Assembly: GCA_021735645.1 (NCBI GenBank)
Contig: JAIPGP010000040.1
Span: 1 to 33,276 of the forward strand
Length of the DNA stretch: 33,276 nt
Direction: 5' to 3'
Origin: Candidatus Cloacimonadota bacterium
GTDB lineage: Bacteria > Cloacimonadota > Cloacimonadia > Cloacimonadales > TCS61
The position numbers and the translations under genes were made by a program. Below, in pieces: positions 7,190-16,104 of the stretch (positions are counted from its first letter, which is position 1; every line of letters begins with the position of its first letter). The notes beneath the pieces are model-generated. The model worked only from the letters and a program-made list of their open reading frames with translations, did no database searches and was not told where the DNA came from.

Positions 7190-8305
7190 TTAATTTACTG
7201 CTGGAAGCCGATGATCACTGTATTGATCTACATATTTCACCAGCAGACTGGGATAGGCATCCTGCAGTAACAAGCGGTTCGTTAAGGTTATCTGAATCCT
7301 CGAATCCGGCTGCTCTTCCAGCTTGCTTATCGTCTCTCCACTCAGCTTGATCATATTGATAAATTCCTGCGTGTCAAAAGCATTCGCGGCTAGCAATTCA
7401 TTCAAATTCGCTATCAGAGCTTCCTGAAGATCATCACTTGGATAATTATACTTTGAGCCTACCTGAAATTCATAAGGAAATATTGCTTCCAGTAAAATCC
7501 GGTTAAAACGCTGCTTCTCAATCTGGTTCAGGTCGCTGTAGCCTCTTTTATGTAACTGACGGGCTTCTTTATCCAGACTTACGGAGCTTATCAAACCATC
7601 ACTGAACTCAGGCTCGATCAAGGCTCGTTTATTTATTTCATCTGTTAGTAGTATCTTCTGCTCGATCGTCAGTGGATTCTCTATCCGGTTCCATTTTTTT
7701 ACGATTCTATGGAATTCAGGACTGAACATTTCCCAGAGCTCTTTTAAAAGCGGGTCTTTGCTTCTGGTATTCAGGTTAGCTATGAATTTATCCCAGTCCA
7801 GTACAGTGCGGGTATCAAACAGTGAATTTGAATACGCCTCATGCTCAGAGAGCAGCAATTGCGTTTCTTCACTCAACAGATTATAAATATAGGCAGAAGT
7901 TGGCTTCTGATGAAACTTGATAATATTCAGGAAATAAACAAAATCTTCAAAAGAACTCGTTGTTAAATCCGGTGAACTATTCATCTCATTGATGCAGCGT
8001 ACTGTTATCTTTCCCGTCTCGGCATCAACTTTCACGTGATACTTGTCGCCTGGTGCTTCCGAAGGACATTCATAAGACTTGCTTAAATAACCCATCCGTT
8101 CCAGATCACTGGAAGTACCGCTAAAATCTTTCTGCTCAGTTCGTAAAAACTCCTCAGCTGCTCCATATACTACCCGCATATTCTTTATACACTCTTCGGT
8201 TTCCTGCTTTTTATTGATATCAAAAAAGTTAGGTAACGCTAATATAAATACCAGAGCAATAAAAGCCAAAATACTTATTAATCTGTAGATACTGAATTTC
8301 TTCAT
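7190..8305 (-). CDS. Membrane-anchored pilin-like protein of unknown function
   Basis: One N-terminal membrane helix (ISILAFIALVFILALPNFF) is followed by a pattern typical of type II pseudopilins: ALPNF, then a cysteine, NMRVVYGAAEEFL, and later a Gly/Tyr-rich loop with YECPSEAPGDKY and VRC. The usual prepilin peptidase site (G|FTLIE) is absent, so it would stay as an uncleaved anchor rather than be processed. The remaining 250 residues (from about 115) are helical, charged and not recognised. Start: ATG at 8305 has AAGGAG five bases upstream; the Met five codons earlier (8320) has none. It is followed by a terminator. A role in secretion or in the cell envelope is plausible because the exported-protein operon lies upstream, but this is inference. 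Confidence 0.75.
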   Translation of the reverse strand: MKKFSIYRLISILAFIALVFILALPNFFDINKKQETEECIKNMRVVYGAAEEFLRTEQKDFSGTSSDLERMGYLSKSYECPSEAPGDKYHVKVDAETGKITVRCINEMNSSPDLTTSSFEDFVYFLNIIKFHQKPTSAYIYNLLSEETQLLLSEHEAYSNSLFDTRTVLDWDKFIANLNTRSKDPLLKELWEMFSPEFHRIVKKWNRIENPLTIEQKILLTDEINKRALIEPEFSDGLISSVSLDKEARQLHKRGYSDLNQIEKQRFNRILLEAIFPYEFQVGSKYNYPSDDLQEALIANLNELLAANAFDTQEFINMIKLSGETISKLEEQPDSRIQITLTNRLLLQDAYPSLLVKYVDQYSDHRLPAVN

Positions 8306-8527
8306 CTCAGCTCCTTTCATCTTATTATCTTTGTATCTACAAGCTGGTAACTCCCTTTTCCGTCAAGTATTTTGTCTCTATACCGTCCTTTTTCATTCCC
8401 GATCCCTGCTTTCTCTTCTCTAAAACCCGCCAAATCACCGCTGATCATTCTCACGCAAATCACGATATAATGACCTGGAGTCTCAACTTCTTTATCACAT
8501 TTTTTTAGTGTATTCCCACCGCTGTAA

Positions 8528-11317
8528 TTATTTGATCACAGAAAGCTTGCGCTCTATCTGACCCTTATCGCTTTTCAGACGCATTAGATATATGCCGCTG
8601 CCATATCCTGAAACATCTGGTGCTATCTCTCCTGACCCGGTAATTTTCCATTTGTTCAAACATTGACCCTTCACATTGTAAATACTGATCTCACCCGATT
8701 GCTGAGCCGGAATTGCATAGGATATCCTGCAATCCGCTCTGGTACTCTTACCAAAGATCGGATTAGGATATATTTTCAGATTCAGCATGTCATCAATCTC
8801 GTTAGGCTCTGCCGACAAAGCTTCTAACTGGTCACACGCCAGGTAAAACATATCTTCATTATATTCCCTGCCATGCAGGAATAATTGAGCTTCTACCTGA
8901 TCACTGACTTTTAGATAAATATCTTCCAGATTAAAAATATCCACTTCATAGCCATACTCATAAGTGCTTTCACCAATTTCATCAAAATCCCAGTATTCAT
9001 CTGCCCCATAAAACGTGAAATCAAGATGATAACTTTGCCGGTTTGCTGACCACATAATGCGGTCTGAATAATCATAAGAATAGCCGTAAAAATCGCTGAT
9101 AAGTAAATCTGCAAGCGGATAAAGGTTGTCATTCTGCAATTTATATATTTCAGCATCATCCTGAAAATACAATTCCTCGTTATATAACCTCAATGCCCGG
9201 ATATCGCCGGTAATATCTTCATAAGACAGCATGTGCATACTCATGCCAAAGGAGGAAGTGTCCCAGTAATCAAGCCTGTATTCCTCTAAGGTTTTATACA
9301 ATAATGCCACTAACCCATCTTCCTGCACTGTCTTCAGATCCTGAGTAAAGTATAATCCCGAACCTGCCATGTTCTGATTATATCTCTGTACAAAACTGTC
9401 TCCCCCATTTGTGGAATGCAGTATGGTGATATTATGATCAGGAGATTCCATTAAATTATTCAAGCCTGGAGGAAATTGATTCTGATACAGCAATCGCTCA
9501 TCATAATGAATATTAAGCTCATAACCGCAGGCAGCATGCGTGCCACCATACAGCCCATATTCAGGTTGCCAGGCATTGCCGGGTATATGAGCAGTACCGA
9601 CATTTCCACTACAATATACATTATGAAAGCCACGCTCGATCAAAGCTCCATAAAGCTCTATTTCACCACGATCAAATACTATATCAATACTGCTTTCAGG
9701 ATACACCGGATTATACCAGGGGAAATCTGTGCCATAAGGCGAGATAATGCCATTACCATAATCCTCATTCTCATAGGGGAATCCACAGCAGGGAAACCCG
9801 GCTGGCATCTCATTACTATGCATGATAAATCCTTCATCTCCCAGAAAATTTCCTGTATCATAATATACGAATTTATGCAAATCAGGATAAGGATGTATCT
9901 CTCCTGCCAGCTCATAAGCCGGAGTGCTGCCATGCGGATGCAAATACTCCACCTGCAGATTCCCGGCACTTAAAATGTTATTTGGGTCAGCTCCCACTTC
10001 TCCTAAAGCTGCCAGTACGCCATAAATATAAATGCCATCCAGATTGTCACTCTGCATCATCCATTCGAAAGGATTAAAATTACGGTATTTCACCACTATG
10101 CTTTTTCCAGATACCAGACCAAAATAATCATTACAATATTCCGGTTCTGTCCCAACTGGCACACTGGCATAGGTCAAATCCCCGATCACATAGATTGTAT
10201 CGGTGCTCACAATCGTCATACTGCCGTACACCTCCCCTTCAATCCATAAAGGACAAAAACAGACTACAGAGCTATTGTTCAAGGTTATATTAAAAGTTCC
10301 ATCATCCCAGTCCAGTTCTTTTATTTCCACGATATTTGTCCAGATAGAATCACCTACAGCTAATTCAGGATGCTCAGCATCAGGAAAGCTGTTATACACT
10401 GTAACTGTATCCAGTCGAGTTACGTAATTGGCATATTTACAGGTTGCTGTCGTTCCATCAATTCTTGCATACATCATATCTCTATCACTACTGCTATCCA
10501 GCAGGAAGCCATTCCAGTTTTCGGCAGCATTGGCTGGTAATGTATAGCTGGTTGAAGTGCCTTCTACATAACCTCCCCTGAAAATATCATCCATTGGAGC
10601 TGAATATACTGCCGGTGCTCCTGTTGAAGCATTCATGATGCGGTCTTCGCATACTACCAGATCATTAAAAGTGGGCCAGCCATTATTATTACCCTGAGCA
10701 GTCTGATGAATATATATATCATCCTTGCTGTAAACAGCACCATCAAGAACATCCCTGCCCGCAAATTCTCCACCATTACGATATTCATAATACAAACTGT
10801 TTATACCTGCTATTCCCACTTGATCTCCCCGCAGTAAAACCAGCACCAGTTCATCTTCTGTAAGCTCCAGGCTCATATTGATTATCTTATCATACTGGCT
10901 GCTGAATATGATTTCATTATAATTCTCCATCATATTACTGGAGTGAATTTTAAAAACCCGTAAATCTTCTATATTACTGAAGGTTTTTTTATAGAAGATA
11001 GTTACCTCTTCGCCCTGCACGGCAAAGGTGCAATCCAAATGTACTCTCACACCAACGGCAATATTCATATTGCAAAGCTGCATTACCTCAAAGCTGCCAT
11101 CCTCCTGCTCTCTTGCCAGCTTCAGATAGGTTGGTAATGGATGAATAGCTACATCATAATACAATATCCACAGCTTTCCATCCACTTCCTTCACATTCTT
11201 TTCATAATTGACAACTAATTCTCCGTTCAGATTATCATCAATCGCTACCGGTTCACTGAATGATAACAATTCTATTGCCAAAACCAAAATCATTGTCAAC
11301 ATCAGAAACTTCTTCAT
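8528..11317 (-). CDS. Secreted DUF4900-like protein with C-terminal sorting-type domain (A copy)
   Basis: A 929-aa exported protein, last gene of the five-gene operon. Signal peptide at residues 1-21 (MKKFLMLTMILVLAIELLSF). Residues 198-620 hold a module shared with the 968-aa protein at the start of the operon. It includes IYIHQ...NNNGWPTF, STGAPAVYSAPMDDIFRGGY, GDSIWTN, WIEGEVYGSMTIVSTDTIYVIGDLTY-type repeats and HPHGSTP. This pattern ('test item', 'WPTF', 'IEG.V.G..TI.S.D.IYI.GDITY') resembles the DUF4900 family. An Asp-box-like STNGGDSF is near residue 670. The last 85 residues are a FlgD-Ig/T9SS-type tail with LKIYPNPIFGKSTR, ISIYNVKGQ and SGIYLMRLKS, ending in KLSVIK; here the usual FNPE is changed to IFGK. 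Start supported by AGGGGGC upstream. No enzyme activity can be assigned. Confidence 0.85.
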   Translation of the reverse strand: MKKFLMLTMILVLAIELLSFSEPVAIDDNLNGELVVNYEKNVKEVDGKLWILYYDVAIHPLPTYLKLAREQEDGSFEVMQLCNMNIAVGVRVHLDCTFAVQGEEVTIFYKKTFSNIEDLRVFKIHSSNMMENYNEIIFSSQYDKIINMSLELTEDELVLVLLRGDQVGIAGINSLYYEYRNGGEFAGRDVLDGAVYSKDDIYIHQTAQGNNNGWPTFNDLVVCEDRIMNASTGAPAVYSAPMDDIFRGGYVEGTSTSYTLPANAAENWNGFLLDSSSDRDMMYARIDGTTATCKYANYVTRLDTVTVYNSFPDAEHPELAVGDSIWTNIVEIKELDWDDGTFNITLNNSSVVCFCPLWIEGEVYGSMTIVSTDTIYVIGDLTYASVPVGTEPEYCNDYFGLVSGKSIVVKYRNFNPFEWMMQSDNLDGIYIYGVLAALGEVGADPNNILSAGNLQVEYLHPHGSTPAYELAGEIHPYPDLHKFVYYDTGNFLGDEGFIMHSNEMPAGFPCCGFPYENEDYGNGIISPYGTDFPWYNPVYPESSIDIVFDRGEIELYGALIERGFHNVYCSGNVGTAHIPGNAWQPEYGLYGGTHAACGYELNIHYDERLLYQNQFPPGLNNLMESPDHNITILHSTNGGDSFVQRYNQNMAGSGLYFTQDLKTVQEDGLVALLYKTLEEYRLDYWDTSSFGMSMHMLSYEDITGDIRALRLYNEELYFQDDAEIYKLQNDNLYPLADLLISDFYGYSYDYSDRIMWSANRQSYHLDFTFYGADEYWDFDEIGESTYEYGYEVDIFNLEDIYLKVSDQVEAQLFLHGREYNEDMFYLACDQLEALSAEPNEIDDMLNLKIYPNPIFGKSTRADCRISYAIPAQQSGEISIYNVKGQCLNKWKITGSGEIAPDVSGYGSGIYLMRLKSDKGQIERKLSVIK

Positions 11318-11336
11318 CTGTGCCCCCTTTTTTACA

Positions 11337-14300
11337 CTATTTCAATAATAACATCCTCCGAATATAGACTTCGCTCCCTGTCTGCAATCTATAGAAATAA
11401 ATACCTGATGAAGCAGCCTGGTCATCCTCCATCCTGCCATCCCAGCTAACTTCAAATGTCCCTGCTGGCTTGTATTCATCCACCAGCGTCTTCACCTTTT
11501 GTCCCCTGATATTATATACTTCCAGATGCACTATTCCGGTACTTGCAAGTTCATACCTGATCATTGTCTCCGGATTAAAAGGATTTGGGTAATTCTGTGA
11601 TAATTTTGCTCCAACTGCTAATTCTATTTCTTCATTTTCATTATTAATAGGAGTGAGTTCCACTGGTATGGTTTTTGAGTCCCAGCTATCGGAAGTGATC
11701 ACGATCCGGCAAAAATGAGTACTCTCCTCAATATCACTGGTATCAAAATTAACTGTGATTTCACGAGCACTTTCAGCTTCTATATTTCCAGAAGAAGTGT
11801 CAAGATTGATCCATCTCAAAGGATATAACAGATAGATATCTCCTGTCACAAAATGAGGGTCTGCTCCATAAGTATCACCCCATATCTCCCAGCCAATTGT
11901 CATATCACCAGCAAATTCCGTACTTAATAGCACATCAACCTCCCAGACCGCTGTTTCATGGCTTTGCAATACTCCCCATTCATTAACCGTCAGTCCATGC
12001 CAGTTCACCCTTTGCCCCGCTCCTGTTGTGCCGTCCCAGATCATATCTCCACCTGAACCACCAGTTACATCACTGGCACTTAAAACTGTAACACCCAATG
12101 GAAAATCCAGCCAGACATCAGATACCCATTCATTGTCAGGCGAACCGTTATACACTGTAAATGTCCAGGTTGTTTCTTCTCCGGGAGTAAAAGAGTCCGT
12201 ATCGCAGGTAATATTTGAGCCGCTTATATCTCGCTCAGGCAGGAATAACTCATCAACTCTGACATAAAAATTCGCGGGTATTTCCCCCATATTCGAAAGG
12301 TTGAAACTCCGGCTCGTCTGTTCGCCCCACAATAATTCCACCTCAATACTATCAACATCAACCGAAAAAATATTGGCATGATAGGCTGTGAAACTGAGCA
12401 GCTGACTCCAGGAATCCTCCTGCGATTCCATGGCAACTTCCAGGGCAAAAACATAGAAATCAGGCACATTCTCACTTACTGAAATACTGAAAGCGTTCGA
12501 TAATTCAATCATTTCATCCGCTTCTACCTGCTCACAAATAGCTGTCGCTTCGATTATTTCAATATATGGGTCATTTTCGCTGATACTTAGATTGATAGCA
12601 TTTGCACTCTCCCCACCAATGTTTTCCAGAAAAATATCAATTACTGCATCTTCCCCGGATTCTATAAATTCATCATCTCCCGCCGTAACACTATAATCTG
12701 CTATTCGTAGATAAGGTACTAACCCTGTAATAGGCTGACAGGTAAATAGTATGGCAGAACCATCTTCCAGGGGTTTGGCAGCAGTAGGGTAAGTGTTATT
12801 AAAAGTATATTGCAACCCGATTAGTCCAGTATGGTCTTCTAATCCAACCGTACAATACTGCCCGTGCGTTGCACTATGCCAATAGTACTGTCCCACATCC
12901 ACATTATTAAATACCTGATACTGCATCTTTATATTACTGTCTCCGGTTATAGAAGGATAATATTCCGAGTCATATAAAATGATCTGAAAAGTTTCTGTGG
13001 CAGAATTGAAATAATTTCGCATATTATCCCATTCGATAATAAAATAATGCATGCTCTCATTATAATCTGTATAAATCCCACCATACTGCGTAACTAGATC
13101 ATCCCAGAATGCAGCAATTATTGGACTGGGACCCTGCGCCCCCGGGACTATCCAATTCATAAATGATGCTACATCACTGCCTCCAGGACTTATCCAGCCC
13201 GAGGTTGCTACTGTGAGCAGATCATATTCCACTCCATAATACACAAATGTGAATCCTGACGGTAGATCTACATCTATTATACTTGCTGAACTGCCCCAGG
13301 AATTTATTTGCAGCTCCTCTCCGGTTTCATTTATCTCTATCCAGTCATATACCGGGCAGTCTAAATAAGATACATCACCATCGTCATAGCAGTAATATCC
13401 ATAGGCGTCTGCCCCCAAAGGATCGCTTTGCGTCACTATGCCAATCTCCAGTAAATATGATGCAGTATTATCATATCCTGCCGCATTTGTAAAATGAATG
13501 CTCACCGGTATCTGGTTGCCGGGGAGAATAGTACTGCTGGCTGTTATCGTATATCTGTCCAGATTATTTGTAACTTCCTCTCCTGGTAATACCGAGCCAA
13601 ATTCACCTGCACTGTCTATTATTGTTATACGGTGATTAAGGCATTCCAGCTCTCCGGTAATGTTTTGAGCTGCCAGTTCGCCCATGTTTTCAACTGAAAA
13701 ATAAATCTCACGCGTTTCTCCAGGATCAAGCACTCCATTTGCATCAGGCACGTGGCTCGCAGTAATATGTAATAATGCCCCTGATATATCCAGAAATACT
13801 GGAATTGTCCAGGTCTCTCGATCTGCTGTTAGTATTAGATCAAGTATGGCAGTGATCCCATCAGGAGTTGCTGCATCTATAGCCACTGCCAATTCAGAAT
13901 TATTGGCTGTACTGCCTGCAGTAATGTCATCTAAAGTAGTATCACCCGTAGTAACTGTCACATAATCATTGTGAGATACCAGTTCTGCACTTATACCCGT
14001 TGCAGCCATGCTGCCATGATTGGCTATTACCAGTTCCAGATTGACAGTTTCTCCTGGATTGGGAATTCCATCACCGTTATCATTGAATGTCAGCTGATCT
14101 ATAGCAAGATTCATTTCGGACTGCACTACCGTAAATTCTTCTTCAAAGGGAAGTTTATCATGGCAGGTAATAGTTAACTCATAGCTCTCCGATAATGACA
14201 CACCCTCCAGATCAAGATAATATACTCCATTGCAATCAGTATTACCTGTATGATAATAATCACTGCCCCTGGCTGTTACCCAGGCTCCCGGGATCGGCAT

Positions 14301-16094
14301 GGCATTACCTGCGTCAATCACATTAATCTGCATCCAGTTTGTTCCTTCTGCTACTTCTGACTCATAAAATACACTCATCGGCTGAGGTATTGCTGTCCAA
14401 AGCTCTACGGAAGGATCTCCCATCAGATTATTCCAGTGCGAAGCTGCATTAACCTGATTATTCGGATTCTGAGGATACTGCTGGTAAAGATTGAGTTTTC
14501 CCCGCACCACTGCCCCTCCCGGTGTAAATATCTGCTCAGCAAAGATTCCATAATATATCCCTGCCGTGATGCAGTTATTTATACAGGTAGATGTCTCACC
14601 TGTAGCTGAGCCCACACATGCCAGCCCACCTTTGGGATTTGATGGCGTCCCCGCCCTGGTAAACGCTTCGGATATACAGTTTGTATGATAATCTCCGGTA
14701 TAACACGTGATCATACTCGCAAAAGGCAGCATCCAGCCATTCGTTAAGGCATTTATATCACCTTCATACCAGCCTCCCATACCACCACCACAGCGTGCGC
14801 AAATATATCCTGCTCCGTTATTTATAGACTGACTCAGCAAATAAGGCTGATAATCTCCATAATGCTCGTCAAAGGTGAATGATTCATTATAATTCTCTAT
14901 ATAAGTTCTAACTGCCTGACAGGCGGCCTCTTTTGACTCCCCGCCATCAGAAACCAGCACCGCATTTTGAAACCAGTCTTCATCATTCATATATGGGGTT
15001 CTTTCATAGTTTATTGCTTTTGCTATCATAGTCTGCAGTTCTGAAACATTATTCACCGATAATCGCCCTATGATCACGTCTGCCAGTATATCTGTCCCAT
15101 CCAGTTGAGTATAGGGCAAGTCACCTGTGCCGCTGTATCCGCTCCAGCTTTCATACCAGGCAGGGATTGTGATAGTCCCATTGGCATCTCCCACTAATAC
15201 CACATATTCCGGCGGATTGTCCCAATTATTATAAGCGTCCTGGATATAATCCTTGATAGCCGTATTAGATGTCCCCGTTTCACCGGTATCCACGCTGCTT
15301 ACATCAAAACCCTTTTTCTCTTTCCAGTCTATCAGATATGCCAGATTATCTGCTACTGACTGATTATCAGGATGGATAAATAATATTGCCGGACGCTGAT
15401 TTTCACCACGTAAACCTGCCACTTCTGCACTATTTAATACTGCTGATTCGTAAATTTTACTAAAAGCCCGGGAAGGTTTTCGCATCCCGGTTCTGCAATT
15501 AGCTCCGCCTGCATCAGTAGTAGTAAGTTCCACACTGATGTTATGATAAATATATAGCTTATGTTCTGCTGCCTCATAGCGAAATGGGCAAAATGTTACC
15601 TTCACCAGCCGCAAGTCCCGCATTATTGCCGGCTCGCCAACCAGTACTGGCTCTGCCGGATACATTCCCCCGCTTCGATAATATTCCTCATTAATCGCAA
15701 ATGTTTCCCGCCAAACCTCATGGTCAGTCATTAGCTCTTCCTGGGGAAATATAGTTACATTTTCTATCACTTCATAATCTGAAAATGTTATATTATATAT
15801 CACCTCACCTGCATCTGCAATAGCAATCAGACGCGTGAATACCGGCACATCTGGCATACCAACCTCAAGCAGCTTGCCCTCTCCCTCATAGCTGATCCGC
15901 CTATATTCGCATCCTGATTTCTCTACTCTTTCACTTTCATAACCGTCCAGACAAAAATCCAGTCTGATATTCCCACGACCAGTCTGTTCATAAGTTACCG
16001 GCGAACCATCCCCAATTGCGGTTACCTCTACCCACTCTCCCCACAGTGTGAAACAAAACATCATTACTAATAATGCCAAAACCAGTTTCTTCAT
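11337..16094 (-). CDS. C25 (gingipain-like) family exported protein with altered active site (B copy)
   Basis: A 1585-aa exported protein. Signal peptide at residues 1-19. A propeptide-like region (20-220) contains GEPAIMRD.RLVKVTFCPF. The C25 domain spans about 232-570 (RPAILFIHPD, WDNPPEYVVLVGD, DVIIGRLSV, ALTNGWMLPFASMITCYTGDY, NPKGG, LMGDPS). The cysteine of the catalytic pair is kept (C464). The 'GHG' histidine is not: the region reads CARCGGGMGGW (432-442), with G436 at the expected place. CARDB-like beta domains follow (GDGIPNPGE, NGVLDPGETREIYF). Residues 1283-1425 are an extra domain absent from the paralogue. The tail SQNYPNPFNPET (1499-1510) to RRMLLLK is a FlgD-Ig/T9SS-type sorting domain. 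AAGGAG precedes the ATG. It starts 10 bases after the beta-helix gene. It may be a non-proteolytic relative of C25 peptidases. Confidence 0.88.
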   Translation of the reverse strand: MKKLVLALLVMMFCFTLWGEWVEVTAIGDGSPVTYEQTGRGNIRLDFCLDGYESERVEKSGCEYRRISYEGEGKLLEVGMPDVPVFTRLIAIADAGEVIYNITFSDYEVIENVTIFPQEELMTDHEVWRETFAINEEYYRSGGMYPAEPVLVGEPAIMRDLRLVKVTFCPFRYEAAEHKLYIYHNISVELTTTDAGGANCRTGMRKPSRAFSKIYESAVLNSAEVAGLRGENQRPAILFIHPDNQSVADNLAYLIDWKEKKGFDVSSVDTGETGTSNTAIKDYIQDAYNNWDNPPEYVVLVGDANGTITIPAWYESWSGYSGTGDLPYTQLDGTDILADVIIGRLSVNNVSELQTMIAKAINYERTPYMNDEDWFQNAVLVSDGGESKEAACQAVRTYIENYNESFTFDEHYGDYQPYLLSQSINNGAGYICARCGGGMGGWYEGDINALTNGWMLPFASMITCYTGDYHTNCISEAFTRAGTPSNPKGGLACVGSATGETSTCINNCITAGIYYGIFAEQIFTPGGAVVRGKLNLYQQYPQNPNNQVNAASHWNNLMGDPSVELWTAIPQPMSVFYESEVAEGTNWMQINVIDAGNAMPIPGAWVTARGSDYYHTGNTDCNGVYYLDLEGVSLSESYELTITCHDKLPFEEEFTVVQSEMNLAIDQLTFNDNGDGIPNPGETVNLELVIANHGSMAATGISAELVSHNDYVTVTTGDTTLDDITAGSTANNSELAVAIDAATPDGITAILDLILTADRETWTIPVFLDISGALLHITASHVPDANGVLDPGETREIYFSVENMGELAAQNITGELECLNHRITIIDSAGEFGSVLPGEEVTNNLDRYTITASSTILPGNQIPVSIHFTNAAGYDNTASYLLEIGIVTQSDPLGADAYGYYCYDDGDVSYLDCPVYDWIEINETGEELQINSWGSSASIIDVDLPSGFTFVYYGVEYDLLTVATSGWISPGGSDVASFMNWIVPGAQGPSPIIAAFWDDLVTQYGGIYTDYNESMHYFIIEWDNMRNYFNSATETFQIILYDSEYYPSITGDSNIKMQYQVFNNVDVGQYYWHSATHGQYCTVGLEDHTGLIGLQYTFNNTYPTAAKPLEDGSAILFTCQPITGLVPYLRIADYSVTAGDDEFIESGEDAVIDIFLENIGGESANAINLSISENDPYIEIIEATAICEQVEADEMIELSNAFSISVSENVPDFYVFALEVAMESQEDSWSQLLSFTAYHANIFSVDVDSIEVELLWGEQTSRSFNLSNMGEIPANFYVRVDELFLPERDISGSNITCDTDSFTPGEETTWTFTVYNGSPDNEWVSDVWLDFPLGVTVLSASDVTGGSGGDMIWDGTTGAGQRVNWHGLTVNEWGVLQSHETAVWEVDVLLSTEFAGDMTIGWEIWGDTYGADPHFVTGDIYLLYPLRWINLDTSSGNIEAESAREITVNFDTSDIEESTHFCRIVITSDSWDSKTIPVELTPINNENEEIELAVGAKLSQNYPNPFNPETMIRYELASTGIVHLEVYNIRGQKVKTLVDEYKPAGTFEVSWDGRMEDDQAASSGIYFYRLQTGSEVYIRRMLLLK

Positions 16095-16104
16095 ATTACT
16101 CTCC

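Noticed and set aside
6810-7193. 127-codon plus-strand ORF over folC
   Set aside because: It lies antisense in the folC frame, crosses the terminator and has no ribosome site or recognisable protein features.
9476-9973. 165-codon plus-strand ORF and its neighbours inside the exported-protein genes
   Set aside because: Antisense shadows of well supported genes; composition is Ile/Met-rich as expected from the reverse frame of these genes.
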